Part shown: positions 38,840 through 47,893 of the stretch, one piece after another
Numbering within the stretch: position 1 is the first letter of the stretch
Layout: the number at the start of each line of letters is the position of its first letter
From: Helicobacteraceae bacterium
GTDB lineage: Bacteria > Campylobacterota > Campylobacteria > Campylobacterales > SZUA-545
NCBI GenBank assembly: GCA_031288475.1
Contig: JAITRJ010000034.1
Coordinates: forward strand, 1-64,000
DNA: 64,000 nt
Direction of reading: 5' to 3'
Notes under the pieces: model-generated
Databases searched by the model: none
What the model was told of the DNA's origin: nothing
What the model saw: the letters and a program-made list of their open reading frames with translations, nothing else
Made by a program: the position numbers and the translations under genes

Positions 38840-39824
38840 TCCTGAACTTAAAAAGAGCGTCTCTTGAGGTGTTGTACGCGGAGGTGTTGTACGCGAATGA
38901 AAAAAGAGAAGCATTAGCGCCGCGCTGATAGCGCATAGTGCATTCCAATACGGGGTTATGCCCAAAATCAATTGCGAAATCGCTGATCACAAGCAGCCGC
39001 GGATCAATAAGTTGCTCAGTATCTCTCTCTTTACCGAGAAGCTCGCACACCGATGCGTCGTCAAAAAAGATCATCTCGCAGCTCTCTTTGTTGAGATGCC
39101 GGAAGCTGATTTTGCCGCGCAGAGATTCGAAGGCAAATATCCTTCCCCATGGAACTTTTTTCGCCGCCTCGTCGCGCGTAAGCATTGTATAGTCGTCAAC
39201 GATAAGCATCAGATTGCGCAAACTGCCGATTCTGCCGCGCTCAAAGCGCGGACTGGAGACATTCAGCCGCTTGTCGTTTCTGAGATGAGGATATTGCTCG
39301 CCCGTCGTCGTGTCAAACACAAAACCCAGCAGCTCAATAAACTGCCATGCCGCGTAAACGCCATGCTTCTGGGTGAGATAGCGTTCAAGCAGCTCAATAC
39401 GCCTGAAGATCGGATCGTTGGCATGCCCGCCGCCGATCAGCGCGTCGGTGGGCAGCTTCAACAGGTTGATGTCAAACGCTCTTTGCGCCGCCTGGCAGTT
39501 CAGAGTGATAACTGCGCCGCCCGCCTCCAGCGATATTGGCATCTGGTACAGTATGTTAAACGCCTCGATCAAAAAATCCTCTCTGCACTCAGCCTTATCC
39601 TCGTAAATGGCGCATATACTTTCGGCGTTCTTATACAGCGCCGCTGTCAGCGGTTTAAGCATTTCGTTTGAAACCTGAAAGAGCATCTGATTGGCAGAGA
39701 TCGCCGTCTCTTGAGCGTTTTCCCGCGCAAGCGATCTGCCTGAGCGGGCAAAAAAGAGCGCTGCAAAGCCAAACATCGCGATCAGAAACAGCAGCGTGAT
39801 CAGAAGGGCAACGCCTCGTTTCAA
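38832..39824 (-). CDS. pseudopilin-like (GspK/PilX-type) protein
   Basis: 330 residues starting MKRGVALLITLLFLIAMFGF: a short basic leader followed by a 22-residue hydrophobic helix and an Ala/Gln-rich amphipathic extension, the prepilin layout. The rest is a globular domain with four to five Cys. GspK-like minor pseudopilins of type II secretion have this size. No other secretion genes are near. It is last in an operon with the serine protease and the propeptide-like gene (4-nt overlaps), so a link to surface delivery of the protease is possible but unproven. Confidence 0.5.
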   Translation of the reverse strand: MKRGVALLITLLFLIAMFGFAALFFARSGRSLARENAQETAISANQMLFQVSNEMLKPLTAALYKNAESICAIYEDKAECREDFLIEAFNILYQMPISLEAGGAVITLNCQAAQRAFDINLLKLPTDALIGGGHANDPIFRRIELLERYLTQKHGVYAAWQFIELLGFVFDTTTGEQYPHLRNDKRLNVSSPRFERGRIGSLRNLMLIVDDYTMLTRDEAAKKVPWGRIFAFESLRGKISFRHLNKESCEMIFFDDASVCELLGKERDTEQLIDPRLLVISDFAIDFGHNPVLECTMRYQRGANASLFSFAYNTSAYNTSRDALFKFRIK

Positions 39825-40252
39825 TAAAGCGTGCCTCTGATGATAAAGTCAGGTTTTGCATAGCGGAGGATCGCGCCCTCGTTTGCGGCTATTTCCGCGC
39901 ACAGCGCAAGGTCGTCCAGATCGCTTCCGTTCTTAAACGCCCAGATGTGAAACATACGGCTGATCTGGCGGGGATTTGAGAGACGATACCGCGTCGCAAA
40001 TGCCATTATATCGATCTCCTCCGAAAAGCTGGCAATGACAAAACCCGCCGACTCCACAATATCTGACGGATCGCCGTAGCGCATATACTTAAATGTTCTT
40101 CCCTTTTGCGCTTGCGCCCCCGCGCTTAAAAGCGTTTCCGCCGCCGCATCTTCAACCCTGCTGTATGGAGTGTGGTGATCGGGCGAATCAATAATGGTAA
40201 TCATCTCTGCGCCAAGCAGCAACGGAAAAATGAAAAAGAGCGACGCCTTCAT
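39821..40252 (-). CDS. stand-alone subtilase propeptide-like protein
   Basis: 143 residues with a signal peptide (MKASLFFIFPLLLGAE). The second half has the shape of a subtilase N-terminal propeptide: a strand plus helix GFVIASFSEEIDIMAFATRY, then HIWAFKNGSDLDDLALCAEI and the closing strand ILRYAKPDFIIRG (compare the usual VEYAEPNY). It overlaps the protease stop by 4 nt (ATGA). The neighbouring protease has no propeptide of its own. The family-level analogy is ORF2 of Aeromonas sobria, the external chaperone encoded just after the kexin-like protease ASP. Confidence 0.6.
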   Translation of the reverse strand: MKASLFFIFPLLLGAEMITIIDSPDHHTPYSRVEDAAAETLLSAGAQAQKGRTFKYMRYGDPSDIVESAGFVIASFSEEIDIMAFATRYRLSNPRQISRMFHIWAFKNGSDLDDLALCAEIAANEGAILRYAKPDFIIRGTLY

Positions 40253-41895
40253 TGCTTACAACTCCCCACGTAATTCCTCCCGTAAAATGTAAGCGTAAAA
40301 TTAGCGTCCGTTAAATTGTAGCTCGCGCCCGATTTATTCTCAATTTTTACCTTCCACTCGCCATTGCTCAGCTCGTCCAGATAACGAACCGATCCAAACG
40401 TCCTTCCATCCGAATAAAAGCTCGCGTTAGTGGTATAGCGACCATCTGCAAGCGTGGAAACAGTACCATCTGGAGAAATAAGAGAAATGTTGTTTTTTCT
40501 ACCGCCGCCTATATTCATTGCGATTGTAAAATCAACAAACTCTATGCATAAATTTTCGCCTTCATTAACATTGATTGGCATTGTGAGGTTGGCGTCGTTG
40601 GCGATAGCGCCGTTAATATTTTGAATCGTTTTCGATTTCTTTTTAAGTGTCCCAAGCGAAGTAAATGTTCTCGCCTTTTGAACCGCCGCTTTTACGTCCA
40701 GCGCGCCGAAGCCGTAGTTATGGTTTATATACCAGCCCGCGCCGTTTGTCCGCCAATCGTCATCGGACGGATCGTTTCTTCTGGCTGTCGTCGCCAATAT
40801 GTAGCGAACGTTGCGCCACGTCAGATCCGGCTTTGCCTCCAGTATAAGCGCGATCGCGCCAGAAACCATAGGCGTCGCCGCGCTGGTGCCGCTCATATGA
40901 TGCGTATATTCCCCGTACCTGTTTAACGTATGTTGCATTATGGGATTATTAGTCGTTGACATGCCCTTGTCGCAGCCGCTTATATCGGTGGTAACGATGC
41001 CTGGCGAACCGTAGCCGTCAAATCCCCCGTAGGCACTAATCAGTATATTGGAACCGGGATTGGAGTAAGAGGAGTATCTGTCATCGGAGTTAAGCGCCGC
41101 AACGCTGATCGTATATATGCTGTTCTGTTCGCCGAAATAGTTCGCGTTATGCCCTTTTGCCCTGCCGTTTCCAGCCGCGAAAACATAGATCGCCCCCCTA
41201 TTGTCTCTACCAGACTCGGCGCCTTCCTGAATAGCCTCAAGTAAAGGAATAAGATCGGCTCGGCTTCGCGGGAGTTCGGCACCCCACGAGTTAGAAAAGA
41301 TATCGATCGTAGCGTGACGATCAGGGCGTGCGCTTAGCGCGTCGGGATATATGTACAGCGCGCATCCTCCGCTCGCATTTTTATCCGCTATGTTAAGCCC
41401 CGCCCAGTACGCATTTGGCGCGACTCCGCGGACGCCCTGATAGTTATAGCCGACCGCCGCCGCGATACCGGCAACCATCGTGCCGTGCGCACATTCGTCG
41501 TCCGTGACGTTGGGGTATGGAGAAGCGGAATTTTTCTGATAATTCCAGCTTTCATATCTGTTATGATTGACGCTGAGATCGGGGTGGGTTTCGTCAACGC
41601 CCGTATCGACAATGGCAATCGTAACTCCCCTGCCTTGCGGCTGCGCAGGCATATTAATATCTCCGCCCGCGATGGAAGCCTCATAGTTACCCACCCGCTG
41701 ACCGAAATTGTTCAGGTGCCACTGATAGACCATCAGCGGATCGCGCGGATCGGACTCGAACGGGTACGAGGGGAACAGCGATTCGTCGGTGCCTTGAATC
41801 TGGGCGCACGAAACGCGGGCGCTTTCCCCATCATCACCGCTGCGTCCGCCGCAGCCTATGAAAAACAACACCAAAAATACCGCGCCGATACGCAT
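40249..41895 (-). CDS. S8 (kexin-like) serine protease lipoprotein with P domain
   Basis: 548 residues from ATG 41895 (GGAG upstream); the longer open frame before it is antisense to nadC. The signal peptide ends in the lipobox LFFIGC (C15). The catalytic triad is intact: D97 in AIVDTGVD, H137 in CAHGTMVAGI, S338 in SGTSAATPM; oxyanion Asn243 in AAGNG. The last 110 residues form a proprotein-convertase P domain (GENLCIEFVDF to NFTLTFYGRN). No inhibitor-I9 propeptide lies between the lipobox and the catalytic domain. Probably envelope-anchored and active outside the cytoplasm. Confidence 0.9.
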   Translation of the reverse strand: MRIGAVFLVLFFIGCGGRSGDDGESARVSCAQIQGTDESLFPSYPFESDPRDPLMVYQWHLNNFGQRVGNYEASIAGGDINMPAQPQGRGVTIAIVDTGVDETHPDLSVNHNRYESWNYQKNSASPYPNVTDDECAHGTMVAGIAAAVGYNYQGVRGVAPNAYWAGLNIADKNASGGCALYIYPDALSARPDRHATIDIFSNSWGAELPRSRADLIPLLEAIQEGAESGRDNRGAIYVFAAGNGRAKGHNANYFGEQNSIYTISVAALNSDDRYSSYSNPGSNILISAYGGFDGYGSPGIVTTDISGCDKGMSTTNNPIMQHTLNRYGEYTHHMSGTSAATPMVSGAIALILEAKPDLTWRNVRYILATTARRNDPSDDDWRTNGAGWYINHNYGFGALDVKAAVQKARTFTSLGTLKKKSKTIQNINGAIANDANLTMPINVNEGENLCIEFVDFTIAMNIGGGRKNNISLISPDGTVSTLADGRYTTNASFYSDGRTFGSVRYLDELSNGEWKVKIENKSGASYNLTDANFTLTFYGRNYVGSCKQ

Positions 41896-41950
41896 AAAGA
41901 AACTCCGAATTTGCGCAATTGTAGCTAAAATATCGCCAGAGAGGTTGATC

Positions 41951-42787
41951 GTGAACGGAATTGAAGAGTTTGCGCGAAAGGCGCTGGAAGAGGATATTGG
42001 CAGAGGCGATCTCTTTGAGCGGTGCGAAGAGTTGGACGCTGGAAAAGTAAAAAAAGCGCTGATACGCGCCAAGAGCGGTTGCGTGTTTGCGGGAACACCG
42101 TACGCCGAGTCGATTGCCAAAGAGATGGGAATAACGATCTCGTTTGACATAAAAGATGGAGAGGAGATTGAAAAAAACCGCGTGATCGCTGTCCTTTCCG
42201 GCGCTGGTACGGCGCTTTTGAAGGCTGAGCGGACGTTGCTGAATGTTTTACAGCACGCAAGCGGCGTGGCGACGCAGACACGCCGTTACGCGAAGCTGAT
42301 TGAGGGATACGGAACACTTTTATTGGACACGCGCAAGACGCGACCGCTGCTGCGCGATCTGGAAAAATACGCCGCACGGACGGGAGGCGCGGTAAATCAC
42401 CGCTTCGGGCTGGACGACTGCCTGATGATCAAGGATACGCATTTGTCAGTGCTCGGCGATCTCAAGGAGTTTATCGGCAAAGCAAGGAAACATATTCCAT
42501 GGACAGCGGCGATCGAGGTAGAGTGCGAAAATCTAGCCGCGGCGCGCGTGGCGCTTGAGGCGGGAGCAGAGATTGTAATGTGCGACAATATGGATCGCGA
42601 GACGATCAGAGAGGTGTTGCGATTGCGGGACGAGATTGCGCCGCAGACAAAAATCGAAGCAAGCGGCAATGTCACGGCGGAGACGATTGTCTCTTACGCC
42701 GCGCTCGGAGTGGATGCTATAAGCTGCGGAAGCCTGATCCATCAGGCGGTGTGGCCTGATTTCTCAATGAGAATAATCAATGGCTGA
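41951..42787 (+). CDS. nadC: nicotinate-nucleotide pyrophosphorylase
   Basis: 278 residues from GTG 41951 (GAGAGG upstream), starting MNGIEEFARKALEEDIGRGD. LLNVLQHASGVATQTRRY and LDTRKTRPLLRDLEKYA carry the phosphoribosyl and quinolinate-binding Arg/Lys residues; HRFGLDDCLMIKD follows. Makes NaMN from quinolinate and PRPP. It is divergent from the protease (55-bp gap) and overlaps flhB by 8 nt (ATGGCTGA). Confidence 0.95.
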   Translation: MNGIEEFARKALEEDIGRGDLFERCEELDAGKVKKALIRAKSGCVFAGTPYAESIAKEMGITISFDIKDGEEIEKNRVIAVLSGAGTALLKAERTLLNVLQHASGVATQTRRYAKLIEGYGTLLLDTRKTRPLLRDLEKYAARTGGAVNHRFGLDDCLMIKDTHLSVLGDLKEFIGKARKHIPWTAAIEVECENLAAARVALEAGAEIVMCDNMDRETIREVLRLRDEIAPQTKIEASGNVTAETIVSYAALGVDAISCGSLIHQAVWPDFSMRIING

Positions 42788-43853
42788 AGGCAGCGCCGAA
42801 AAAACCGAAGAGGCGACACCCAAACGGATCGAAGACGCGCGCAAAGAGGGAAATGTTCCAAAAAGCGTTGATATGGCGGGCTTTGCCGCTCTGATGGCGG
42901 CGGTGATCGCCTTTGCCGCGCTTTTTGGGTATATCGCCGAATATGTAATGCGCTTTTTCCGTTACTGCGCTTCATTTGCCGCGCATCCGCTGGAGACGAA
43001 TCAAATTGCTGCGCTGGGGCTAAACGGAGTGCTCGCGGTGCTGAAAACCGCCGTTCCTCTGGCGGCGCTGGTGGCTCTGTTCGGGGCGATCGGCTACATA
43101 GCGCAGTTCGGGTTTCTTTTTACCACGAAGCCGCTTGTCCCCGATTTGAAAAAGATCAATCCAATCAAGGGGTTTGGCAATCTTTTCTCTATGCAGAGGC
43201 TGATCGATGGCGTGAAGATAACGCTCAAGGTGTTTATTGCGCTGGGCGTGGCTGGCTACTTTCTATGGAAGTACATCAAGCAGCTGCCGACGGTGGGACT
43301 TTTCAGCATAGGCGATCAGATAGCGTGGCTTGCGGAAAAGTCGCTTGTGATCGCCGTTGTAATGCTGCTGGTGTTTTTCAGCTTCGCGCTGATCGATATT
43401 TCAATTACGCGCTACTATCACTTCAAGCGGCTTAGAATGAGCAAGCAGGAGGTGTTAGACGAGTATAAAAACATTGAAGGGAGTCCTGAGGTCAAGGCAA
43501 GGATCAGGCGGATTCAAACGCAGATGAGCCGCAGGCGCATGATGAAGGATTTGGAACACGCGGACGTGGTGGTAACAAATCCGACGCATTTTGCCGTCGC
43601 GCTGCGCTATAAGCCGAATAAGCCGTTTAACGATAGAGCGCCGGTGGTTGTCGCAAAGGGGGCGGACAATCTGGCAATTACGATCAAAGCGTTCGCAAGA
43701 GAGTATAATATAGCGATTATAGAAGATCCGCCGCTTGCCAGAGAGCTTTATCGTCTGGTCGATATAGGAAGGGCTATACCACAATCGCTCTTTGACGCGG
43801 TGATTGAACTGTTTAAGTATGTCGCTGAAACGACAGGGAAGAGGTTTATATAA
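42780..43853 (+). CDS. flhB: flagellar export switch protein FlhB
   Basis: 357 residues. N-terminal EKTEEATPKRIEDARKEGNV, four membrane segments (about 30-210), and the cytoplasmic domain with the autocleavage site NPTH (near residue 266, VVTNPTHFAVALRY). Part of the flagellar type III export gate that switches substrate class after hook completion. An 8-nt overlap with nadC couples it to a metabolic gene; no other flagellar gene is in the window. Confidence 0.95.
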   Translation: MAEGSAEKTEEATPKRIEDARKEGNVPKSVDMAGFAALMAAVIAFAALFGYIAEYVMRFFRYCASFAAHPLETNQIAALGLNGVLAVLKTAVPLAALVALFGAIGYIAQFGFLFTTKPLVPDLKKINPIKGFGNLFSMQRLIDGVKITLKVFIALGVAGYFLWKYIKQLPTVGLFSIGDQIAWLAEKSLVIAVVMLLVFFSFALIDISITRYYHFKRLRMSKQEVLDEYKNIEGSPEVKARIRRIQTQMSRRRMMKDLEHADVVVTNPTHFAVALRYKPNKPFNDRAPVVVAKGADNLAITIKAFAREYNIAIIEDPPLARELYRLVDIGRAIPQSLFDAVIELFKYVAETTGKRFI

Positions 43854-43862
43854 GGAACGGAT

Positions 43863-44582
43863 GTGGCGGAGCAGATAATCGACGAAGACTTGGCGGCGCT
43901 CTATAATATCCCCGAAAAGATCGATCCGGTTGAGGCTATCTGGTACTTCAACCTTATTGAGAATAGACGTAGTGAGATATACGCATCGCACTTTGCCCCG
44001 CTTAAAAGTATGGAGGAGTGGCTGGAGATATATATCGCCGCTCCAAAGGGCAGCGCCGCTTGGGATATGGCTCTTTCTATGCTCACCGCTATGACGCTGC
44101 CATTAAACGGCTGGATCGAACTTCACGAAGCGCGGCGCGGGGACGATTGCATCGGCAATCTGTGCATCTCAAGAATCGAACGGATTGCCAACGGGGACTT
44201 TGAAAAGTGGAGGGAGGCGTTTACGCTCGCTCCCCACGGATCGGCTGTCAGACAGCTTGGAATGGCAAATATGTTACGGTTTGCAAATACAATTGAAGAT
44301 TGGTGGGAGATTTATGACAACTCCGAATTATGTTCACAAGAGCAGGAACAGGCGCTGGAACAGATACTTCTGGCAGGGCGCTTTGAGCATTTGATTCGCC
44401 GTATGGAGCAAAACGAGAACGATAAAAGTCTGCTGGAGCGGGCGAGAATGAAAGGACCAAAAGAGTGGCGAGATGAGTACGAAAAGCGCGATCGCTACGA
44501 CGCTTCAGGCGAGGCGGCAGTGTGCAATATCTACATCTCCGCCGATCTTATAGAGAATGAAAAAACAGGAGAAATTAAATGA
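43863..44582 (+). CDS. unknown protein built of Trp-anchored helical repeats
   Basis: 239 residues from GTG 43863 (GGAACGGAT before it). No family recognised. From about residue 45 it falls into roughly 31-residue units: SMEEWLEIYIAAPKGSAAWD, LNGWIELHEARRGDD, FEKWREAFTLAPHGSAVRQL, IEDWWEIYDNSELCS. Each has a Trp at position 3-5 and, in two of them, an APxGSA turn before a second helix. This suggests an alpha-solenoid scaffold. No signal peptide. It lies 9 bp after flhB and overlaps the next gene by 4 nt. Confidence 0.7.
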   Translation: MAEQIIDEDLAALYNIPEKIDPVEAIWYFNLIENRRSEIYASHFAPLKSMEEWLEIYIAAPKGSAAWDMALSMLTAMTLPLNGWIELHEARRGDDCIGNLCISRIERIANGDFEKWREAFTLAPHGSAVRQLGMANMLRFANTIEDWWEIYDNSELCSQEQEQALEQILLAGRFEHLIRRMEQNENDKSLLERARMKGPKEWRDEYEKRDRYDASGEAAVCNIYISADLIENEKTGEIK

Positions 44583-45292
44583 TTTGGCGATCTATACTGC
44601 CTTTGCTGTTATCCGCGGTGGCGCTGAACGGCGGCTGGGCAATCAACGAGATCACGCGATACGCTGGCAGCGAAGAATTTAAAAGTGAGATATTTATTGA
44701 CAAAGGGCGATATAAAAGTAAGAGCGGCGATGAAACGATGATTATTGACATGAATGGAAGAAAAATCTACTTTATGTACGAAAGCAAGAAACGTTACTGG
44801 GGCGGTAAAGCGGAAGCCGTGATCGGCGATATTTTCAAAAACTCCGTAACTGAAATGAGCGGCGACGCGGAAGTAGGGCATACGTCCATAAACGAAAAGA
44901 GCATAATTGAAATCGTAAAGACAGGTGAAAATATAACGATCGACGGCTTTGAGGGGATCGGATATCAGGTGCTTGTGGACGGCGAGCTGAAGAAGGAAAT
45001 ATATATCGCGCCGAAACTTACGGCAAACGGCGAAATCGACCCGAAGGATCTCAGCACGATAATGCTGCTCTTAAGCGGCGTCGAAGTGGCGAGCGCTGGC
45101 GTAATAGCGGAGATAAGCGATGAATATATTAACCTGATGCGGCAGGGGTATCCGATCCGTACAATAGAGTACGATCCATCCGGCGATCCGATATTAACGG
45201 AGGTAGTAAAAGCAAGGCAGAGGAATTTTAGCCTTGATGAGTTTAGTCCTCCAAAAAATTTTATAAATACGAAAAAAGAGCTGGAAGAGTAG
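44579..45292 (+). CDS. exported protein, DUF4412-like
   Basis: 237 residues with a signal peptide (MIWRSILPLLLSAVALNGGW). The mature part alternates short strands with the pattern GDETMIIDMNGRKIYFMYES, typical of DUF4412/LolA-like periplasmic beta proteins that report a stored value in each strand. GIGYQVLVDGELKKEIYIAP continues the pattern. Function unknown. Overlaps the repeat protein by 4 nt; a three-gene transcript flhB-repeat protein-this is plausible. Confidence 0.6.
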   Translation: MIWRSILPLLLSAVALNGGWAINEITRYAGSEEFKSEIFIDKGRYKSKSGDETMIIDMNGRKIYFMYESKKRYWGGKAEAVIGDIFKNSVTEMSGDAEVGHTSINEKSIIEIVKTGENITIDGFEGIGYQVLVDGELKKEIYIAPKLTANGEIDPKDLSTIMLLLSGVEVASAGVIAEISDEYINLMRQGYPIRTIEYDPSGDPILTEVVKARQRNFSLDEFSPPKNFINTKKELEE

Positions 45293-45619
45293 CGTTTAAC
45301 GGTTTCCCCGCGCCTGTTCTCCTGTCTTTTGACGCGTTGCCGTTGCCTTTCTTCGCGTTGAATGTAAGTTTTTTGTAATTACATATCAGCGATATATCGT
45401 ATTATAGATAAAAGGAAGTTCAATAACGGCATTAAAAACTGGCGGCGTTCGGCGGCATAAACGCAAAGCAGATGGATGAACAGAGGGCGGGATCACGAAA
45501 GGCTTCTCTCTGTTTTTGGCGTACTTTTACGGTTCGGTGCTGAACGCAAAAGATCATAGATATTCTTAACGCGACGTACTCTCAATATGCGCAGACAACT
45601 CTGAGCGGACGCATCATCA
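45293..45619. other. gap before the transposase relic
   Basis: Contains a promoter-like AT-rich patch (GTATTATAGATAAAAGGAAG near 45400) followed by broken, Ala/Gly-coding sequence that may be the missing 5' part of the transposase. No intact gene. Confidence 0.35.
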
Positions 45620-46589
45620 TCAGAGAGGATACGTAACGTATTGTCCTTGTTGAACGCCACGACGATTGCGCGTCTGCCGAGAGCGCAGGGATATTCGCTC
45701 CAATCAACTGGGAGGCGTTGGCGCTCACCTCAGGTTGTCCCGAGCGTGACGCCCAGTTTGAATATATCAATTGCGTATCGCGCCAGTATATGGAGGCGGA
45801 CTGCCAGTTGTCTCTATTGACGCGAAGAAGAAAAAACACTGGTAATTTCAAGAATGGCGAACGCGAACACACCCAAAAGGGGGAACCCGTCAAGGTGCTG
45901 GATCACGATTTTCCAATCAAGTCGCTGGGCAAGGCGACGCTCTATCTATGGGATCTACGATCTGTTCAGGAACAACGGGTTCGTCAGCGTTGGCATCAGT
46001 CATGACACAGCGGAGTTGCCGTGGATAATCTGCGAAGTGGTGGCACGAGATGGGCGCACAGCAATATTCCGTGCCAGCAGCCTCTGCGTCACTGCGGACT
46101 CTGGAGGAAGCAATGGGGGCGTGAGACTGTGGAAAGTCAGATTGCAAGCGTTGGCAAAGAGCTGGGGATGACGCTGAAGGTATCACACTTCCCGCCTGGA
46201 ACCAGCAAATAGAACAGGATCGAACATCGATTGTTCCCATTCATTGGCAAAACCGGAGAGGTAAGCCGTTGCTGAGAATGGACGCGATCGTCAGGGAGGT
46301 ACGCAATAACATCTACAATCAATCTTTTGTGATTGAATGCATGCCCTCTTGATTGATACTCTGCCAGACTGCTGCGGCACTATGACTGTAAATTTTATTT
46401 CGACGCAATTCCTTAATCTCATCGGCGCAGCCACAACCAAGACCGGACTGAAGTGGCAAACGTGTCATTGATTACAACGAATACAGAAAAAGACTTAAAG
46501 TCTCCGATGACACGCTTGCCAAGGTGAATCTGATCTGCGATGCCTTCCACAGGGAACGGAATTACAAAATTCAATCATTCGTAGTCTAA
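45620..46589 (+). mobile_element. decayed ISAzo13-family transposase
   Basis: Plus-strand pieces in three frames line up in the order of an ISAzo13-type transposase: GYSLQSTGRR; CPERDAQFEYIN; GNFKNGEREHTQKGEPVKVL with HDFP; LYGIYDLFRNNGFVSVGISH with DTAE; SHFPPGTSK, stop, NRIEHRLF; TTKTGL; and finally KVSDDTLAKVNLICDAFHRE with RNYKI before the stop at 46587-46589. At least five frame changes or stops intervene, so it is dead. Terminal inverted repeats were not found by eye. Confidence 0.8.
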
Positions 46590-46740
46590 AAACAAATTCC
46601 ACCGTTCGTCGGTTGTTTTATATAAATAAGGATCTGAAAACAAGTCTCAAGCTTCGTCGCGAAGTTTTCTTTCCACGTTATTTTTTATAATTTCGTGCCT
46701 GCCGCTGTAATCCTTACTATATTGCGCAAAATCTTTATGA

Positions 46741-47200
46741 TTAGTTGGATGTTAAGTACAGGTCTGTCCGCGAAGCGATCTTCTCTCTCGTATACGTCGT
46801 TTTTTCGTTATTATGTCTATTAATGTGTTGAATAAGCATCACTTTCTGAAACACAGCCTCTCCTTGCGTCGTTCCGATTTTCACCGCGCCGTCCTCATTA
46901 TACGTTCTTCCCTATTATCAGGCAACCGAAAGTGTCTTTCAGCGTTGTCCCAGTATGGATCGAATCAGTATGCCGCGGGCTGCTGGAACGTTTTGGCTAC
47001 AGAGTTTCAACCTTCCGTCGTGTTTTGAGCTTGATTTGTAATGCCACGTTAAATTATATACTCCGGTAGGTATTCTGTTCATCCCGTTCTCTGTTGTAGA
47101 ACGTCCCTTTTCCTCCAGAATATCCGCGTTGAAGTCAAACCTGTTTATGGTTGCTTCGGAAACGGTTCCTAAAGCCAGCGCTTCTTTATCCTTTTTTAGT
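46741..47200 (-). pseudogene. frameshifted DUF5675-like relic
   Basis: Minus-strand pieces: EALALGTVSEATINRFDFNA, ILEEKGRSTTENGMNRIPTG with VYNLTWHYKS, then (frame change) SIHTGTTLKDTFGCLIIGKN, then (frame change) YNEDGAVKIGTTQGEAVFQK, ending at 46741. The order strand-ILEE, IPxGxY, IHxG, DTxGCLxxG is the DUF5675 pattern. These proteins occur in phage-like and type VI-associated cassettes. At least two frameshifts; boundaries approximate. Confidence 0.55.
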
Positions 47201-47239
47201 CGAGTTTTCTATTGAACTTAGATACCCGTCGTCGTAGCC

Positions 47240-47893
47240 CTACTTTCTGCGAACTCTATTATAAATCGGATTTAACTTCCGCCCGTTAATCAGCGCCTCG
47301 TCCATAGCCAACAGAATTTGCCTGACAGAATTTGCCTGTCGGCTGCCCCTTCGTCCGTTTCCCATTTCTCGCACTTTAGTTGTTGAAAAATATACTCCGC
47401 ATATTATTTTCTGATCTGTAGCGTCGTTTTCCCATAGATACGGCTCCGGTACTGTTACATAACATTCTTCATAAGAAACGTATTGTATACGAATATTTGG
47501 CGGACGCGTTTTATCGCTTATTGCGCCAATATTGGGATCGGACAATTCAAGATTAATCGCTCCCAGATCATCGGCTAATTCAAAGTGAAAACGCGATGAT
47601 GTATCACCAAGAAAGACTATTGGAACGCGAATAATTCTTGAAGTACAAAGTGTATAAAATATTCTTGGATATTTTGTAAATTTTTATAAGACGGCTTTAA
47701 CATTTCAGAATTGCCAAAACTGCCGGCGCCGGACTTGAAAGCTTCGTCTCCTTTTCTACATTCCAAACCGCTAGACAATACATCAAGGAAAGGGGTTGTC
47801 TGAGCTATACGGAAACTGTCGTTCATTCCATAAGCGTAAGCGTTCTGAACCGTAATCCAAAGCAGTAGCCCCGATTGAACGACGTTTTTTCAT
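47240..47893 (-). pseudogene. frameshifted exported protein, candidate immunity partner
   Basis: ATG 47893 overlaps the upstream frame's stop by 4 nt and has AGAGGGAAAGAA before it, but the frame is wrong after a run of six A. With five A the product would read MKNVVQSGLLLWITVQNAYA, a signal peptide, then MNDSFRIAQTTPFLDVLSSG and onward. A second frame change near 47640 links FIHFVLQ to RIIRVPIVFLGDTSSRFHFE and the C-terminal NPIYNRVRRK at 47240. No family recognised. A periplasmic protein right after an amidase-like gene fits an effector/immunity pair. Confidence 0.45.

Noticed and set aside
41896-42150. N-terminal extension of the serine protease reading frame
   Set aside because: The extra 85 codons are antisense to nadC, have no signal peptide in the right place and no ribosome binding site; the lipoprotein signal starts at ATG 41895.
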